Positions 40,049 to 52,930 of a DNA stretch of 64,000 nucleotides are shown in pieces. The first letter of the stretch is position 1. Each line of letters begins with the position of its first letter. The DNA comes from Trochalopteron elliotii (lineage: Eukaryota > Chordata > Aves > Passeriformes > Leiothrichidae). The position numbers were made by a program, and so were the translations under genes. The stretch lies in contig JANPWX010019802.1 in NCBI GenBank assembly GCA_024734555.1, positions 1,191,342 through 1,255,341 of the forward strand, in the 5' to 3' direction. Under the pieces are notes generated by a model. That model did no database searches and was not told the DNA's origin. It saw nothing but the letters and a program-made list of their open reading frames with translations.

Positions 40049-40123
40049 CCAGCCCATGGCAGGAGGTTTAGAACAAGATGATCTTCAAGGTTCTTTCTAA
40101 CCCAAGGCATTCTGTGGTTCTCT
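40049..40123 (+). mobile_element. Second CR1 3'-tail fragment
   Basis: Immediately after the previous tail lies a further AAGATGATCTTCAAGGTTCT (40075-40094) and a ...ACCCAAGGCATTCTGTGG end. This is another copy of the CR1 3' terminus, so two CR1 ends lie in tandem, probably by insertion next to an older copy. Confidence 0.75.
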
Positions 40124-43100
40124 TAAGGACATCCATGAAAAAAATAAAATTACTTCTCTGTCCTAGCCAGGTCATCATCTTTGCCACCCTGAAACCAGGT
40201 TCTATCACTGGTGAAAAACAGAAATTGGATCATTGTGTTCAGTGCTAGTTTAGCAATTTAGAATAAATTAGCAGAAATGCTATAATGGAAAAAATGAGCC
40301 TAGCTGGTGCCAATTAGCTTGTCCACTGTGTTATCAACCAGGACTAGGAGAGGGCTTGACAACCCAAAATAATAGCAAAAAACTATGATAAACCTTTTTT
40401 TTTTTTTTTGCTAGCTTTCATGATGGAAGATCACATGTTGTTGAACCAGAGTAGTAGTACATTGTGTGTTAAAACTGTATGCTGAAGTAGAACAGTTTGT
40501 GAAGTTCAGCGCTGCCAGTTGTGTCAGGAATTTGGTTAGTTCTAATTCAGTTAGATTGAGTATTGTTACAGATGACATTAATGTTATATTAACAGTTCTA
40601 AAGGAAGTCAAGCCTAGTATTAGTCTGCCTCCTGTCTTCACAGAACTTCCTCATCCAAGTTTAGTATTATTTTTTTGTCTGAGATACAGATTAACAGCTT
40701 TGTTGCTTTTTGTTTGTATGTGGAGTGCAGCAAAGGAAACCAGACAAATTGGGAAAATATACGTAAATACTTTTTTCCCTTTGGTTTTGGAAAGATCAAG
40801 AAGTACTGAAATTCTCTGCAAGGTAAAGCATTGTCTTCTGGATTTGGTGAGCTGTTGGTTTGTCCTAAACTGACAATTCATCAATTCTTCACTGATCAAG
40901 TATGCAAAATTTAACATGGAGTGTGAGTTGAGAGTTTTGTATCATTGACTCTGGTTCTGCCAGTTGAACCTCACCTTTCTCACTGACTCTTCCTGGCCAC
41001 TTGGATAACAGTGTTCCTCAGCAGTAGTCAAGAATCTGCCACTACCCAAGTTTAATAACAACTTTGAAATCTTTTTGGAGAGTTTATTGTGAGAGAGGTC
41101 CAGAAACAAGTGCCTATATATAAATAAGGAATACTGCTTTCTTTAACTAAGTATTTGTTTTATGGGAGCATACTTCTTCTAGGACACATCTTACTATATT
41201 TCATAAACTCAACATTAGTGAATATAACAAATTTTGAAGCATTCAGATGGTAATTGAAATGTTGTTTTTTTTTTTTTTCTGAAGGAAAAAATGGTCTATG
41301 TGGCCTGTAAATACTGAGGGTGAATGATAAATGGATTACTGATTCTTGGTTCAGTTGGATAGTTGAGCAATTGAATTATTTAGTGGTTTTTAAAGATAAA
41401 TGTGTATGAGTATTTGCAATAGGTAATTTAGGCCATCTGATTTTTGTTAATGCTTTCCTCCCACACTCCAAAAAAAGTAATATTTATAAGCAGTATAAAT
41501 CACTGTGCAATGACTTCTTAAGTGACCTGCTTTTGGTGTAAATTGGTGTCTCTGTATATAGGGACACTACGTAAGCAAAAATAAAAGAGGGGCACTATGG
41601 GTTTATGCCCTGGAATTAATATTTTACAAAGATAATTATTGGGAGCACTGTATTCATTACTATAAAAATATTATGGGAGGGTCATCCTCAAGAACTTAAA
41701 AACCCTTTTATGTAAAAATGAAAATTTTTTTGAAAAGCAGAACAAGTTTTTCAAAACGAAAAAGGTGCACCTCAGTAGCACTTCTTGTCCTGTAACACAG
41801 AATTGTATTTTCAACCAAGATGTCAATTTATGTCTTCAGTGTTCATAAATGTTCATGCAAAGGATTTTATTTCATCAGCAGGGAAAAGCAACCTACTTTA
41901 GACATTTCTCTACTTGCCTCCTTTGTTTCCTGTCATAACTGTAGTGTCCTTTCTTTGAGTCAAATGATGCTTGCATTATTGGGAGATAATGTTAGATCAA
42001 TTTACACTATACTGAAAGCAGTACCACAACAGATTCATCACTTAGCAGAGACTGGTGACTGCATTTCTGAAGAGTTCCCTGGGGAGAAATTTTTCCCTGT
42101 GTTTTTTAAATTACCATCTTTACCTTTTTGAATCATGAGTCTTCAGAAATGTTTTAAAACAATGAAAGAAAAAGGACAGATGTTTAATGGTATTTAGATG
42201 AGTTTGAAAAATCTCTTCAGGCATTGCAAAATGGTTCCATAGATCCTTGTTTTGAAAGCTGAATTTTGGTTCCATCCCATTAGTACTTACTGCTTGCTAA
42301 TAATACCAATTTCTCAGATAACAGTTATTTTGCAAAAAAAGTTTTGTTTCAAAAAGATTATTTTAATTTGCTATTCATGAAAGTAATTTTGATTGAGAAC
42401 ACTGTCAAAGTATGTTATTCTAGCTAGCTTGGTTCTCACCCATACAGAAAGGTTTCATCAGCATTTCTATTCTAAAGCCCCCATGTTCACAAAACTGTGA
42501 CTTTTGACTGGAAAATCCACCTTAGGTTCAGCCTCTATAATTTTTTTCTTTAAGATTTTGTTGCTTTTATTGAGGTTTTTTTTCACTGTTTATTGACTTA
42601 ATTTATGGAATGCTTTTTAGCTTCATTAGCACTTGAATGATCTGTTTGGCTTCTGAACTGACATTGTGATTTCTTCTGTTTCTTACACTTACCACATGTT
42701 TTGGTTTGTATAGTGGTTACAAATGAGAGTTACTCCTTAAATCTTTAACTGTTCCAACAGAAAATTATCTGTGTGGTTAATTTGCTTTTTAAAATTGCAG
42801 TAAGTGTTGTGGAGCATTTCACTTGTAATAATCACTTATTTTTATATAGAATAATCCAGTTTAGATATTCTCTGTGAATATTCAGTTATATTTCATAGCC
42901 ATAAATTCAGTTAACAGTCCTGAAACAAATCTTGGAAATTTTAGATGCTCTTATTTCTGATTCTCAGCACACAATAATGATAAATTAAATATGTATATGG
43001 TTGCTGGGGTCTTGTAGTGACTTGCTGTCCTGTTTAGCTTTTTTTACCCAGATGAATTCTTGGTTACTATCCACCCTGAAGAACAGGCTGGGCTTAGGAG

Positions 43101-43724
43101 CTCTGCAGCATAGGTTGACCCTGGCAGGGACAATCTGATCAAGTTGTAGGCTCCTAAAATCTTACTTTCCCAGAGAAGTCATCTGTGTTAGTGACTCTGT
43201 AAATTACAAGCTTCTATGAAAATGGCTTTTAGCTTATTCTGCTAGGCTTATCAGCATTTCTTTGTAGAAGAAGCAAACTATTTAAGAATCCATCTTATGT
43301 CTAAAGTAGAAGCTTTTGCTGTAACTGTGAAGAAGCCCAAGAAAGATCCTACTGTTTACTCCTCAGAGGCTGAGATCCTCAGGAGTTCTAGCAGATTAGT
43401 ACTTAGTACTCAGTTTCCACACAGCTCTTGGAATTCCCAGGTGTCAGCAGTGAAAACAGTATTGCTCTTCATTGCTTCATGGCTAATCTTCATTGCTTCA
43501 GTGGAAGATTATTACACAGGCACTGAATAGCAAGTCTTCATTTTCTGGGTGGATTTTTTAATACATGCTTGGAGATGACCTGAAAGTTATTTGTCAAGTG
43601 CTACAGGTAGGACACCACTTTCTATCAAGTATTCCAGAAAGGTGTCACTTCTCATGCTTTCTGTGCTACATTTAGTTTTGTATTTTCCGTAGTTTAAAAT
43701 GAAGTTTTTTCTTTTTCTTTCCAG

Positions 43725-43792
43725 AAATAGCTCAGCTAGCTAATTGTGACAGTGGGACAGCAGAAACTCTGGAAGCAGATGAACCAATAAAT
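43725..43792 (+). CDS. MAST4: MAST4 exon i: variable linker between DUF1908 and kinase
   Basis: The 68-bp exon completes Glu306 and encodes residues 307-328: IAQLANCDSGTAETLEADEP plus IN. The donor is AAT|GTAAGC. The segment is acidic and low in predicted structure, matching the poorly conserved linker of MAST proteins; it retains the SGTAETxExDE pattern I recall for MAST4 and not the MAST2 pattern SPDTPETDD. It likely acts as a flexible, possibly phosphorylated tether. Confidence 0.93.
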
Positions 43793-46128
43793 GTAAGCTT
43801 TCCTATTATGTCGCTGCTTTTGCTGAATGTGAGCAAGGAAAATCTGGTGTGTGCCCCCAACCCTGCCTGTTCTGTTTTCTCCTGGTACGTGTAAACAGAT
43901 TGAATAGACATTGGTTAATACTTACACTAACTCTGTGAAGTTCTTCAGGCAGAAGGCTTTCAGAAGGTATAACCAAGCTTTCTGCCTTTTTGCCTAGAAA
44001 TCTCAGTGTCTTCATCTTCCACAACGTTAGTGTTTACCATGTGGCACTAACTTTATTACCACAAAATCCACCACTGCTTTCTTTTTTCCTATTCAATCAG
44101 TGTGTTTCTTTTTCTTTTAGAAGTGTTGATAAACTGTTTAATAAAACAAAGTATTTTAAAGAGATTTTAAAACAGTCCGTTCACAGAGGCAGCTAACAAT
44201 CAAATTGAGAGATTCTGAACAGATCCAGTGAAGAGACAAGGAAGAAATGAGTAAGTTAGCAAATAGCTTGGATTCAGAAAGTTAGTTTACAGTTTGAAAG
44301 GTTGTGCATCATTCCTCTGAATCTGTTTGAAAACACTTGCCTACAGCAATGGGTATCTTACAGTAATATTTTGTGAGATGTTTGCTGAGGATGACAAAAG
44401 AAAAGCAAATTGGGGACGTTGATTGTGGGCTTAAAGGTGATTATTTTAAATTCTTATTTTTACAAGTTGGTTCTTATACCTTGGATTTCAGTCAATAGAG
44501 AGATGAAGTTCTGACAATTTAGTCTTGATTTTCAGTGCAAGTGGATAGCAAAAATGAGCAGTTTTAGGGGATGTCTAGGTAATTGCATGGTACTTAACAA
44601 GTATTTACAAATGTTAGCAGGCATAGGTTATCTGTTAGACCTGTTCTGATACATAACTGAAAAGACATCATTCTCTGGTACATGTCATGTTATATTGGGA
44701 TATTTTCTAACATTTGGCAAAATGCCACTTGTGGATGATTCTGTAATTGATAAAAAAGGTGTTTCTGGTTCTGCTGCTTTAATACATCTGCATTTAAAAT
44801 ACTTATTAGACACAAGCAGTGTTTACTGACAAATTGGAGAAAAGACAGAATAACTAGAAGGCTTAAGGGAAGTGCCAAAGTACTTAACTGAATCTAAGGT
44901 GCAAAGTGGCTTAGCATTAGCTAAGCAATTGAAATTGTGAAGTTAGTTGTGTTGTGCAAATGCTGAAGAAATGCAGAAAGGATAATGTGGTGTAATTAAG
45001 GAATATAAATAGGGGAGATGAAATAGGGGAGATGATGAAATCAGTAAAGAAAACTATAGAGGGAATATTTGGAAACATCTCAAAATGTAGCTGTGGAATA
45101 AGCACACATGGGAAGTGACAGGAAGCATAACTTTTTAGTACAGGGATGCTCACAATCATCATAAATAGCAGTTAGGAAGAATCTTGTGCTGGCAGACAAG
45201 TGGGATGAAAAATTTAGTAAGTCTTCTCTGTCAGCTCCTGTGTAGTTCATTATATTAACATTTCCACTAGTCTTGCACTGAATTTTCTTTAGCAAGCACG
45301 TAGTTGAAAATGTTTCAACCAGGTCTACTTTCAACTTCTAACTGTTACTAAACTGCCTGGATAAGGGCTCATGGAATTTCTTGGAGATTCAAAAGACATT
45401 TGAAAAAGATCTTGTGGGTTTGGAAGTCTGCATTTGGAGTCCTGTGCCTTCGTCTTTTCCCCTGAATCTCAATTCTAATTCACACATCTTCAAGATTAAT
45501 TAAAAATTCTAACTAGAAAAAAGATTTTACCATACTCAGGGCAATTTGGTTTTGAAAAAGTTCTGACAAAGAAGTGGATTAAAGTGATCTCTTTAGAGGT
45601 AGAATTAATGCATTTTTATTTTCCATCTTCTCTTTCCTTTTGTCTCTTTTCACCATCCTCCCTGTTACATCACACTCTATCCTAACTCAGTTTGAAGTGT
45701 GCCAAAGTTTACTTGAGTGAACAAGGGCTCATCAACAGTTTGTTACTACCAGGCCATAATACAAAAGTCAGGTTTACTCAAATGGGAAGGCAATGTTCAA
45801 CAAGTGCCATGTGGAATTCACAGAAGTCCATGACTCCAGATAAGAATTGTCAGCAATTACTTTACCAGAAGTCTTCGTGGCTGTAACCTGTACATGGGGA
45901 GAAGAGGACAGTTGGCTGCAGATGCCTGTTTGATGAAAAAGCAGCTTTGTTTCAGGAGCCCCTTGGTCCCTCTCTGTGTTTTCTGTGTGGCTGGCTGTTC
46001 AGATCTTCTGCCTGGTTCATCAGTGTGACAGCCTGGTGATAGGTGGTTTTTCATTTGGGTTTTTTCCCTCCTGATTTTGAAAAAAGATACTGTATTAACT
46101 TTGTTCATTCTCTTCTCTTACTTTGAAG
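43793..46128. other. Intron i-j, 2.3 kb
   Basis: AT-rich and without a recognised mobile element, exon or RNA gene. It ends in TTTGAAG at 46122-46128; the acceptor AG is immediately followed by the exon's own AG. Confidence 0.75.
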
Positions 46129-46214
46129 AGCTCTAATACCTCGCTGAAGCTGCAGAGGAAGCCTCGGGAAAGTGATTTTGAAACAATTAAACTGATTAGT
46201 AATGGAGCTTATGG
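46129..46214 (+). CDS. MAST4: MAST4 exon j: start of protein kinase domain and glycine loop
   Basis: The 86-bp exon encodes residues 329-356 and two bases of Gly357: SSNTSLKLQRKPRESDFETI then KLISNGAYG. The kinase domain starts at about Phe345 (DFETIKLI). The glycine-rich loop reads S352-N-G354-A-Y-G357, so the first glycine of GxGxxG is Ser, a family trait of MAST kinases. Exon start is chosen at 46129 because it keeps the frame from exon i; using the second AG at 46129-46130 would shift the frame. The donor is TGG|GTGAGT. Confidence 0.96.
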
Positions 46215-46859
46215 GTGAGTAATCCCTGACTGTGACAGCTCTTTTGCATTTTAGTTTTGCTTAATTTCCCACTATTTCTATTTTCAAGGGGCTTTGTTTG
46301 AGGGAGTGAGTTTGCACCTTGCTTTTTTCATTTTGCATTCTTGTTTTGTTACTAGTATTTTAAGTTCACAAGGTTTTGGAAAGTTTTCTAGGCAGTAGTG
46401 AATTTCTCTGTGCTGCAGTAAATTAAAGTACTGAATATTACATCAGAAAGATTTTTCAGAATCAGATAGCATGCCAAAGATGAAATGTGAATAAATCAAA
46501 GGGCAGATTTAAGCTCACCTTTATAATACTGCAAAAAGTCTGTGTTTGTGCAGATGTGAGAGAGAATTATATGTCATCTGTAGGGAGACAGGTTGATAAA
46601 AATGAGTGCTTACTTGACCTAGAAGTATTGTTGCAGTAGAAACAAATCTCCTGAAGTAGGACAGCAGTGTTTTGTTACCTTGTGGATCCTATTCCAGTTC
46701 TCAAATTTTAACCAAATAACTAAAGGAATTGCTATTTCTTGGTTTGTTTCTGGATACTTGGAGAGTGCACAGTTTACTGCCTGGTGATATGTAAGTCATC
46801 TGAATATATCCTAGAAGACCAAGGGAAAATTCTGGTAACCTAAATGAACACTGGGCCTC

Positions 46860-47290
46860 TAAATGAACACTTCCAGAATATTTTCTGGAAGTACTGTGCA
46901 GTGGTGGTGTCCATGTTCAGTCCCCTCTTCTGATCCTGTACTATCTGTTAGACCCTTGTTTGGCTCCTCCTCGGCACTGAAATGTATCAGGACAGGAACT
47001 TTTGTTCTGTGTAACTTGCAGGAAGAGGGATATAAACTGGCTGAAGAATGAGAGGTTTCCATCTTGAGGAGCCCACTGCCAAGTGACCCAGTGTGACAGC
47101 CTGGCAGAGGAGGAGGGTGGTGCTGCTTTCCAGCACAGACCCCATTAGGCTGACTCTGCTTGGGGTGGGAAGTGGCAGTGAGCTGCTAGGACTGAGCACC
47201 TTGGTCAGAGGAGAAAAAGCACCTGCAATCCACCCACTGGAGTTTCGTGTGCCTGCTGAGTGGCCTGAGGCTGCAGGGCTCTGATGAAAT
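46860..47290. other. GC-richer intronic block of unknown origin
   Basis: GC-richer than flanking intron, CpG-poor, with several overlapping frames of 60-70 codons on both strands. It contains GGATATAAACTGG (47029-47041), which could be a TATA-like element of an old LTR, but no other LTR feature is clear to me. Confidence 0.3.
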
Positions 47291-48429
47291 TTGGTTGAGA
47301 GTTGCTGTGAATTCTGGAACAGGAGACATTTAGTACTGCCCAGACTGCTGGCAATGGTAACTTGTGTGGAGGCAGCTTGTGCCCAGACATTTTTTCATAA
47401 TTCAGCTAAAACCCCAAGCAAAATAATATAATCTGCATTAAATTTATATAAACATTCAAATACAATTTCTCACTAGTCAAGCTCTGCTGAATTAATTTTC
47501 TCAGAACTTCTTCACAGACAAACTTCTGCTTACCATATCTCACCTTTTCCAATACCTCAGAAGCCTGCCTCTCAGCAATTAGCAGTAGATGCTGCTCCCC
47601 TCCCTGGCTGCATCCATTTCTCATTTCCTTGGCAGATGTTAAGTTTAATTCTTCCATTCTTCCCTTCATCTCTTTTTCTTACTGGAGGAGGATAAAAAGA
47701 ACTGTGTGGGGTAGGCCCCTGTTGGAGAAAGGGGTGTCAAGAATCACCAAACCTTTCTCAGATCCGAGCAGTTTTCAGATGCTGAGGGGTGGGGAGAGGA
47801 AGGAGCAGCTGCAGCTGGGCTTGCAGTGGTCAGCAGAGTGAGGCACCTGAAGGCAGAGGTTCAGTAAACCTAAACATGCCTCTTGCTCCACGGGTGTTAA
47901 CAACTGCCTTAAGGAGGCTGAAAGAGCCATTAAGAAATACAGACTGGAGACAAGTGTTCACCTGAAACCCGAGACAAAAAGGGATCTGCAAAGCTGCAAA
48001 GGAACAGATGAAATGCCATGGCCTTCTATGGCACACACTTCTGTTTTTTTCCTCATGTTCGTGGCAGGGAAAATCAAGACTTACTAATTAACTTTCAAAT
48101 GCCAATAATACACAAAATTGGGAATGTAATGCTGTGAAGATTGAATGAGAACCTGATAAATATGTGAATAAAAGAAAGATGCTAGAGAATAGCCATCTTG
48201 AAGTATATCCAAATTCTTCATGAATCATTTTCATTAGCAAGTGTAAAACAGGGGTAGGCTGCCAGGTTATAATGTGGTAGTATTAGGGGAAATTGAAAAG
48301 CTGATTACTTTAGTAAAGTGATAATACTTCCATCCTTAAGGAAGTAATAACGAAGTAGATTTTGGTTTTTTTTTTTTTCTTTTAAATGGTTACTTCCTAG
48401 AAGAAAAATCAAAAATGAGAAAACAAACA

Positions 48430-49048
48430 GTAGTGGATTGACTCTGGCTGGATTCCTGGCACCTACTAAAGCTACTCTGTCACTCCACAACTGGCGGAGA
48501 GAAAAGTACAATGAAGGTTTCATGGGTTGAGATAAACCAATGGGAGAGATCAGTCATTAAATACCACCATGGGCAAAGCAGGCTTGAACTAGGGATGCAT
48601 TAAATTAATTGAATTTATTGCTAACAAAATCAGAGCAGAATAATGAGAAGTACAGTGAGACCTTAAAAAAAAACCCTTCCACCCACCACTCCATCTTTCC
48701 CAGCTCTGCCTCGTCACCTCAGCAGTGAAGGGATACAGGGAATGGGGATTATAGTCAGTCCATCACATGTTGTTCCTGCTGCTGCTCAGGGAGGAGAGTC
48801 CTTTCTCTGCTTGTGTGGGGCCCTTCCCATGGGAGACAGTTCTCCATGAATTTCTTCAATGTGAGTCCATCCCATGAGCAACAGCCCTCCCCCGAGTGCT
48901 ACAACTGGGTCCCTCTTCCTTGGGGTGCAGTTCTTCAGGCACAGCCTGGCCCGTGCCAGGGTCACGAGCTGTACCAGGAAACCTGCCCCACTCTGGGCTC
49001 CTGTGGTCCTTCCACTACCAAAACCTTGCTATACAAACCCAGTACATG
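48430..49048 (-). mobile_element. Solo LTR of an avian endogenous retrovirus
   Basis: The + strand shows the reverse complement of an LTR: a TTGACTCTGGCTGGATTCCT start (48437), GGGTTGAGATAA (48524-48535), an AATAAA poly(A) signal on the minus strand near 48612-48618, then a GC-rich part with repeated CATGGG..CAG.. modules, and an end AAACCTTGCTATACAAACCC near 49040. The same order is seen in the LTR at 62.4 kb, so both belong to the same or a sister family. No internal retroviral genes flank it. Exact ends and target duplication were not resolved. Confidence 0.8.
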
Positions 49049-51021
49049 AAGAGGGAAAGCAACACAGTGAAATGTGAGACAATAAACTTCTAAAAATTTT
49101 TACTCACTTTTAAAAGTGATTTTAGTGCCTGTTCAATACTGTAAATTGAGCAAGCTTGTGCTCCTAAAGTTCTCTAGCATGTCACTTTTTCAAAACAATC
49201 TGTGTGCCTGAAGATCTCTACTATATCAGATGGACTGTAAAATCAACAGACCATTTTTCTAGTCTTTATTAAAGTAGGATTTTCTTTTTGTTGTTGGCAC
49301 CAATACAGTTGATGGTTAATTCTACTCAAAAGTTATGGTCAAGTTTAAAGGAAAAAACATCAAGATAGCCTAAATGCTGTGTAACCCATCTATGAAATGA
49401 AGTGTAATAAACCAGTAATACCTATTTCTTGTGAATATAAAGCAAGAAACTATCCTGAAGGCATTTACTGTAGTTTATTTACAAGTATAAGTAGCTGAAA
49501 CAAAAGTTATTGTCGTTACATTACAACAATTGTATTTTCTCTCCTATGTTTTTTCAGGCCATTAATTTTTTAAAATAATTTAAGTATGTGTGAATTCTGC
49601 CTGTGCTTCATTGATTCATTCTCTAAAATATGTCAGTGGGTATATTTTATGCTCTGACTTAATAAAGCTGCAGTATGCTGTTGTAATATTTTACTTATTT
49701 TGAGGCTATAATGGAGGGTTTAAATCTGAACTAATTAAAGAAAACCCTATAACATTATTTTCCTTTGCTATGGTGTTTTTGCCTTTACCAGTGAAATGGA
49801 AAGCTTTGATTACTTGACAGGGTAATTGTTGGTCTTGGCATGTTGTAGCAGAGATTTGTCAGATGTGTTAAATTTGATGAGTTTAAATATAAACTATTGG
49901 TTTTGTGAAGGTTTGAGTAAATATCTTAGCAGTTCTCTGCTTTTAATTGATTGGGTAAACTCATCTGTAGTGCAATTAAATGACTGCATAGTACATGAGG
50001 TATAGTAGCTGAGTAGATGAGGCTTTTGGGAATGTCTAGGAATATATGACATTAAACAAGCTGTGAACCAGTAAATATATAGGATTCTGGCCAAGTCGTT
50101 AATGGTTTCACAAGCTGTCTGTGACTTTATTCAGCCAGACTAAACTCATATTTCCCAAATTTTAAATTTTACTCCAATCACAACAACATTTTTTCCATAT
50201 TCCATCTTGTGAGAGGTAGCAAGTAGTAGTGTTCCATCTCTTCAAGTTAGCATCAGCCTGAGTTTCTGAAAGAATTCAACGAAGTAAAAATTACGTTTGA
50301 TTTCCGGGAAGCAAGTGATGTTAGTTCAGTATCTCTTAAACTGCATCAGTTCAAAGCAAATACATGATACCACTTTTGCTCCTGCCTGGAATGCATTTAT
50401 GTACATGACATACTGGCTAATCGTGTTGCTTGATAAATTTAAAAACTCAGAAGCAGTGCGTCTTGAGCAGCTGCTGCATGTAATTTGTGAGTACTGCTTC
50501 TGTCCCTTCTCCACTCTGTTGATAGTACTTGCTCATGTATAGTTGTATTTGGAACAGGATTAAAAAACGTTACCAACTGTAGAATAAAACCCCATTGGTC
50601 AGGTTAATTCATTGTCAGCCTGGCCGCCACTAGTTCAGAAGTGAGAGGGTTCACTTGTAGGTTCACTTTAAGTAGCACAAGACAGTCTACTCATTACAGT
50701 TTTGGACTGCAGTTTCATTACTTTGAACCTGTGTTTACTATCTGCCATAAAGATAGAAGGCATTGGTACTGTTAGGTATGGAGAGGTGGTTTTATTACTC
50801 AAAAATGATGACACATTAGAACAACTAGGACTAATGCCAGTCATGAGAGAAGGATCAAAGCCATCACATTCTCTTTGTCATATGGCCAGCTTCTCATTTC
50901 CCAAATAACTCTGATCTGGTCATAGGCATTGCTTTGTTAGGAGGTGGTACAGTGCTGTTTTAAATTCTGATCTTAAATAACTATCTATAAACTTTACCAA
51001 ATAATACAAACCACAGCCTCA

Positions 51022-51071
51022 GAAAGAAGTAGCTTCTTTTTGAGTGAAAGGACCTGAAAGAAGTAGCTTCT
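51022..51071. repeat. Short direct repeat, 16 bp, spaced 34 bp
   Basis: GAAAGAAGTAGCTTCT occurs at 51022-51037 and 51056-51071. Each copy contains the near-palindrome AGAAGTAGCTTCT. It is probably a local duplication. Confidence 0.8.
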
Positions 51072-52619
51072 CTTCACTGGAGTCAACATGAAACATAATT
51101 CCAGGGTAGAACAGGATTTAGCAGTCTCTTCTCAGAAGATTGCTTGTAAAAATGAAACAAAGTTCCTGGTCAGCAGGTATAATTTTTAAGCAGTAAGTAC
51201 AGTGCATGTGTCTTCCCAAGCAGTTCAGGGTCCTCTGACAGATTAAAAAGTAGTGTCAGCTATATTAGCCTTAAGCACTGAATGTAGACCATATTGTAAA
51301 ATGGCTCTAAAAGTTGGGAGTTATTGGAGAGCTGTAAACTAGGCCTGAAACCTGTCTAACTAGATTTTTTTTTGTAATTAGAGACTATCAATTTAGAGAA
51401 AAAACAGGAATCATGACTGTAAGATTGAAGTGCTAGATGGCATGATATTCAGGTTGGACTAACTCAGGAAGCCAGTTAAATATTTAGGCTTGTTTTTGTC
51501 ATCTTACCACTTTTGTGGTGTTTCTTAGTTGTGCCTATCTAGAAGTATTATAGAGATAGATTTTCAGGCTGAGATATATGTTGAAAGTAAAATAAGGTAA
51601 TGTTTGGACACGGACAAATGAATGTTCTTTATTCTTTATGAATGTTCTTATTTCTCTTGAAAATTAAGCTTTTGTGCTGTGTTGAGCTACAACATCAATA
51701 AAATGCAGAGCACTTCCATACCTGTTGAAATTTACACAGTGAAATCAGAGGATGCCTTGGAAACTCTTGTTGCTGTGTTATGAAAACAGAAAGCTGAGGG
51801 AAGATAGGAAATCAAATTCTTCATTTGAAACAGTAGGAGAATGCAACAGTACCACTCTGGTTGTGGCTTTGTGGGGAGACAGGGCATGCCACTGTCATTC
51901 AGTGATTGGCAGGACAGTCTGGGTGCTCTCCCTATATTGTTTTTGTGTCACAAAATCCTGAAATTTGAAATTGTCTTGGTAATATACTGAAGGTCATGGG
52001 CAGCATTTAATGATCAGCATGTTGGTGGCTGGGGTATAGTTTTCTTCATAAGGCATAAGTGTTGTTTGCTGGGATTACTGTGACCAGAACATATGAGAGA
52101 TGTTAGACATCTTTGTATGTTAAAGATGATTTAGAAGCACTTTGCATAGCATAAACAGTATATGCATGTGTAAAAGCAAGAGAAACTATTGTGTTGCAGT
52201 TGCCTCATGAGTCTGGTACATTTGAGGTAAACAGCTTTTTTTCTGAGAAACAGCAGAATCCTAGTGGAAAGTTACCTTCTTGTGTCTGTAAGACTGAAGA
52301 TGCAGTTCAGACAGCTGGGAAAATACAGCAGCATGTCCCAGATATTTACAGGACTAGATAGTCCTTAGAACTTAGTCTTTAATCATTTTTAAATATGTTA
52401 GTAACAATCTTGCAGATGTGTATGATCTGAGAGGAGGATTTATTAAGATGCTATAATGATATGCTGTGGTGTCTGTTTGCTTTTAAGAGTCTATCTTGGC
52501 ACACTGTCCAATTTGAAACTCTAGAGGAATATTTGTATGCCAAGTCCTCAGTCAGTCCTTATTTCATTCATGTAACTGGATTTTTTCGAAGGATGGAAAC
52601 CTTAGGCAATAATTTTCTA

Positions 52620-52930
52620 CATGCCAGGAAGGCAGAGAGGGACCGAAACAGGTAAAAGAAAAAGATATTGCAGGGGATTATGAAACTGACAGGAGGAACA
52701 AATGAGAGAGGAAACCCAAAATGCAAGGAAAAGAAAAGCACAGGATGGGCTTTGAAGAGTAAGAGTTGGAGGGAGAAGTGAATATGAGGGGAGCAGTAGG
52801 AAGAGTTGCAGGACACAAGGCATGAAGTCAGCAGGGAGGAGTACTGGGGCTGAATAACTCAGTCTGTATTCCAGCTTGGGAGGGGCAGAAGGGAGTGAGA
52901 CTTAGTAGGAGGCACAAAGGGTGGGGTTTG
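52620..52930. other. Purine-rich (A/G) tract
   Basis: About 300 bases that are strongly biased to A and G on the + strand, with many GAGG, GGAG and GAAA units and few pyrimidine runs. It is a low-complexity region that can form unusual DNA structures; no gene is visible. Confidence 0.55.

Larger units (their letters stand above)
38253..43724. other. Intron h-i, 5.5 kb
   Basis: Holds a composite CR1 insertion (about 38765-40123) and a 15-base T-run at 40395-40409. A second copy of the 22-mer shared with the previous intron lies at 42007-42028, and a duplicated CTTCATTGCTTCA at 43466 and 43487. The remainder is AT-rich and I recognise nothing else in it. The acceptor is TTTCCAG at 43718-43724. 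Confidence 0.8.

Noticed and set aside
40466..40873. 135-codon + strand frame, the longest in the window.
   Set aside because: AT-rich intron, no domain, no splice-compatible boundaries or coding-like composition; likely chance, though not tested by conservation.
46021..47107. A 16-base match, CAGTGTGACAGCCTGG, at 46021 and about 47089.
   Set aside because: Short enough for chance or a fragment of a common repeat; flanks do not extend the match.
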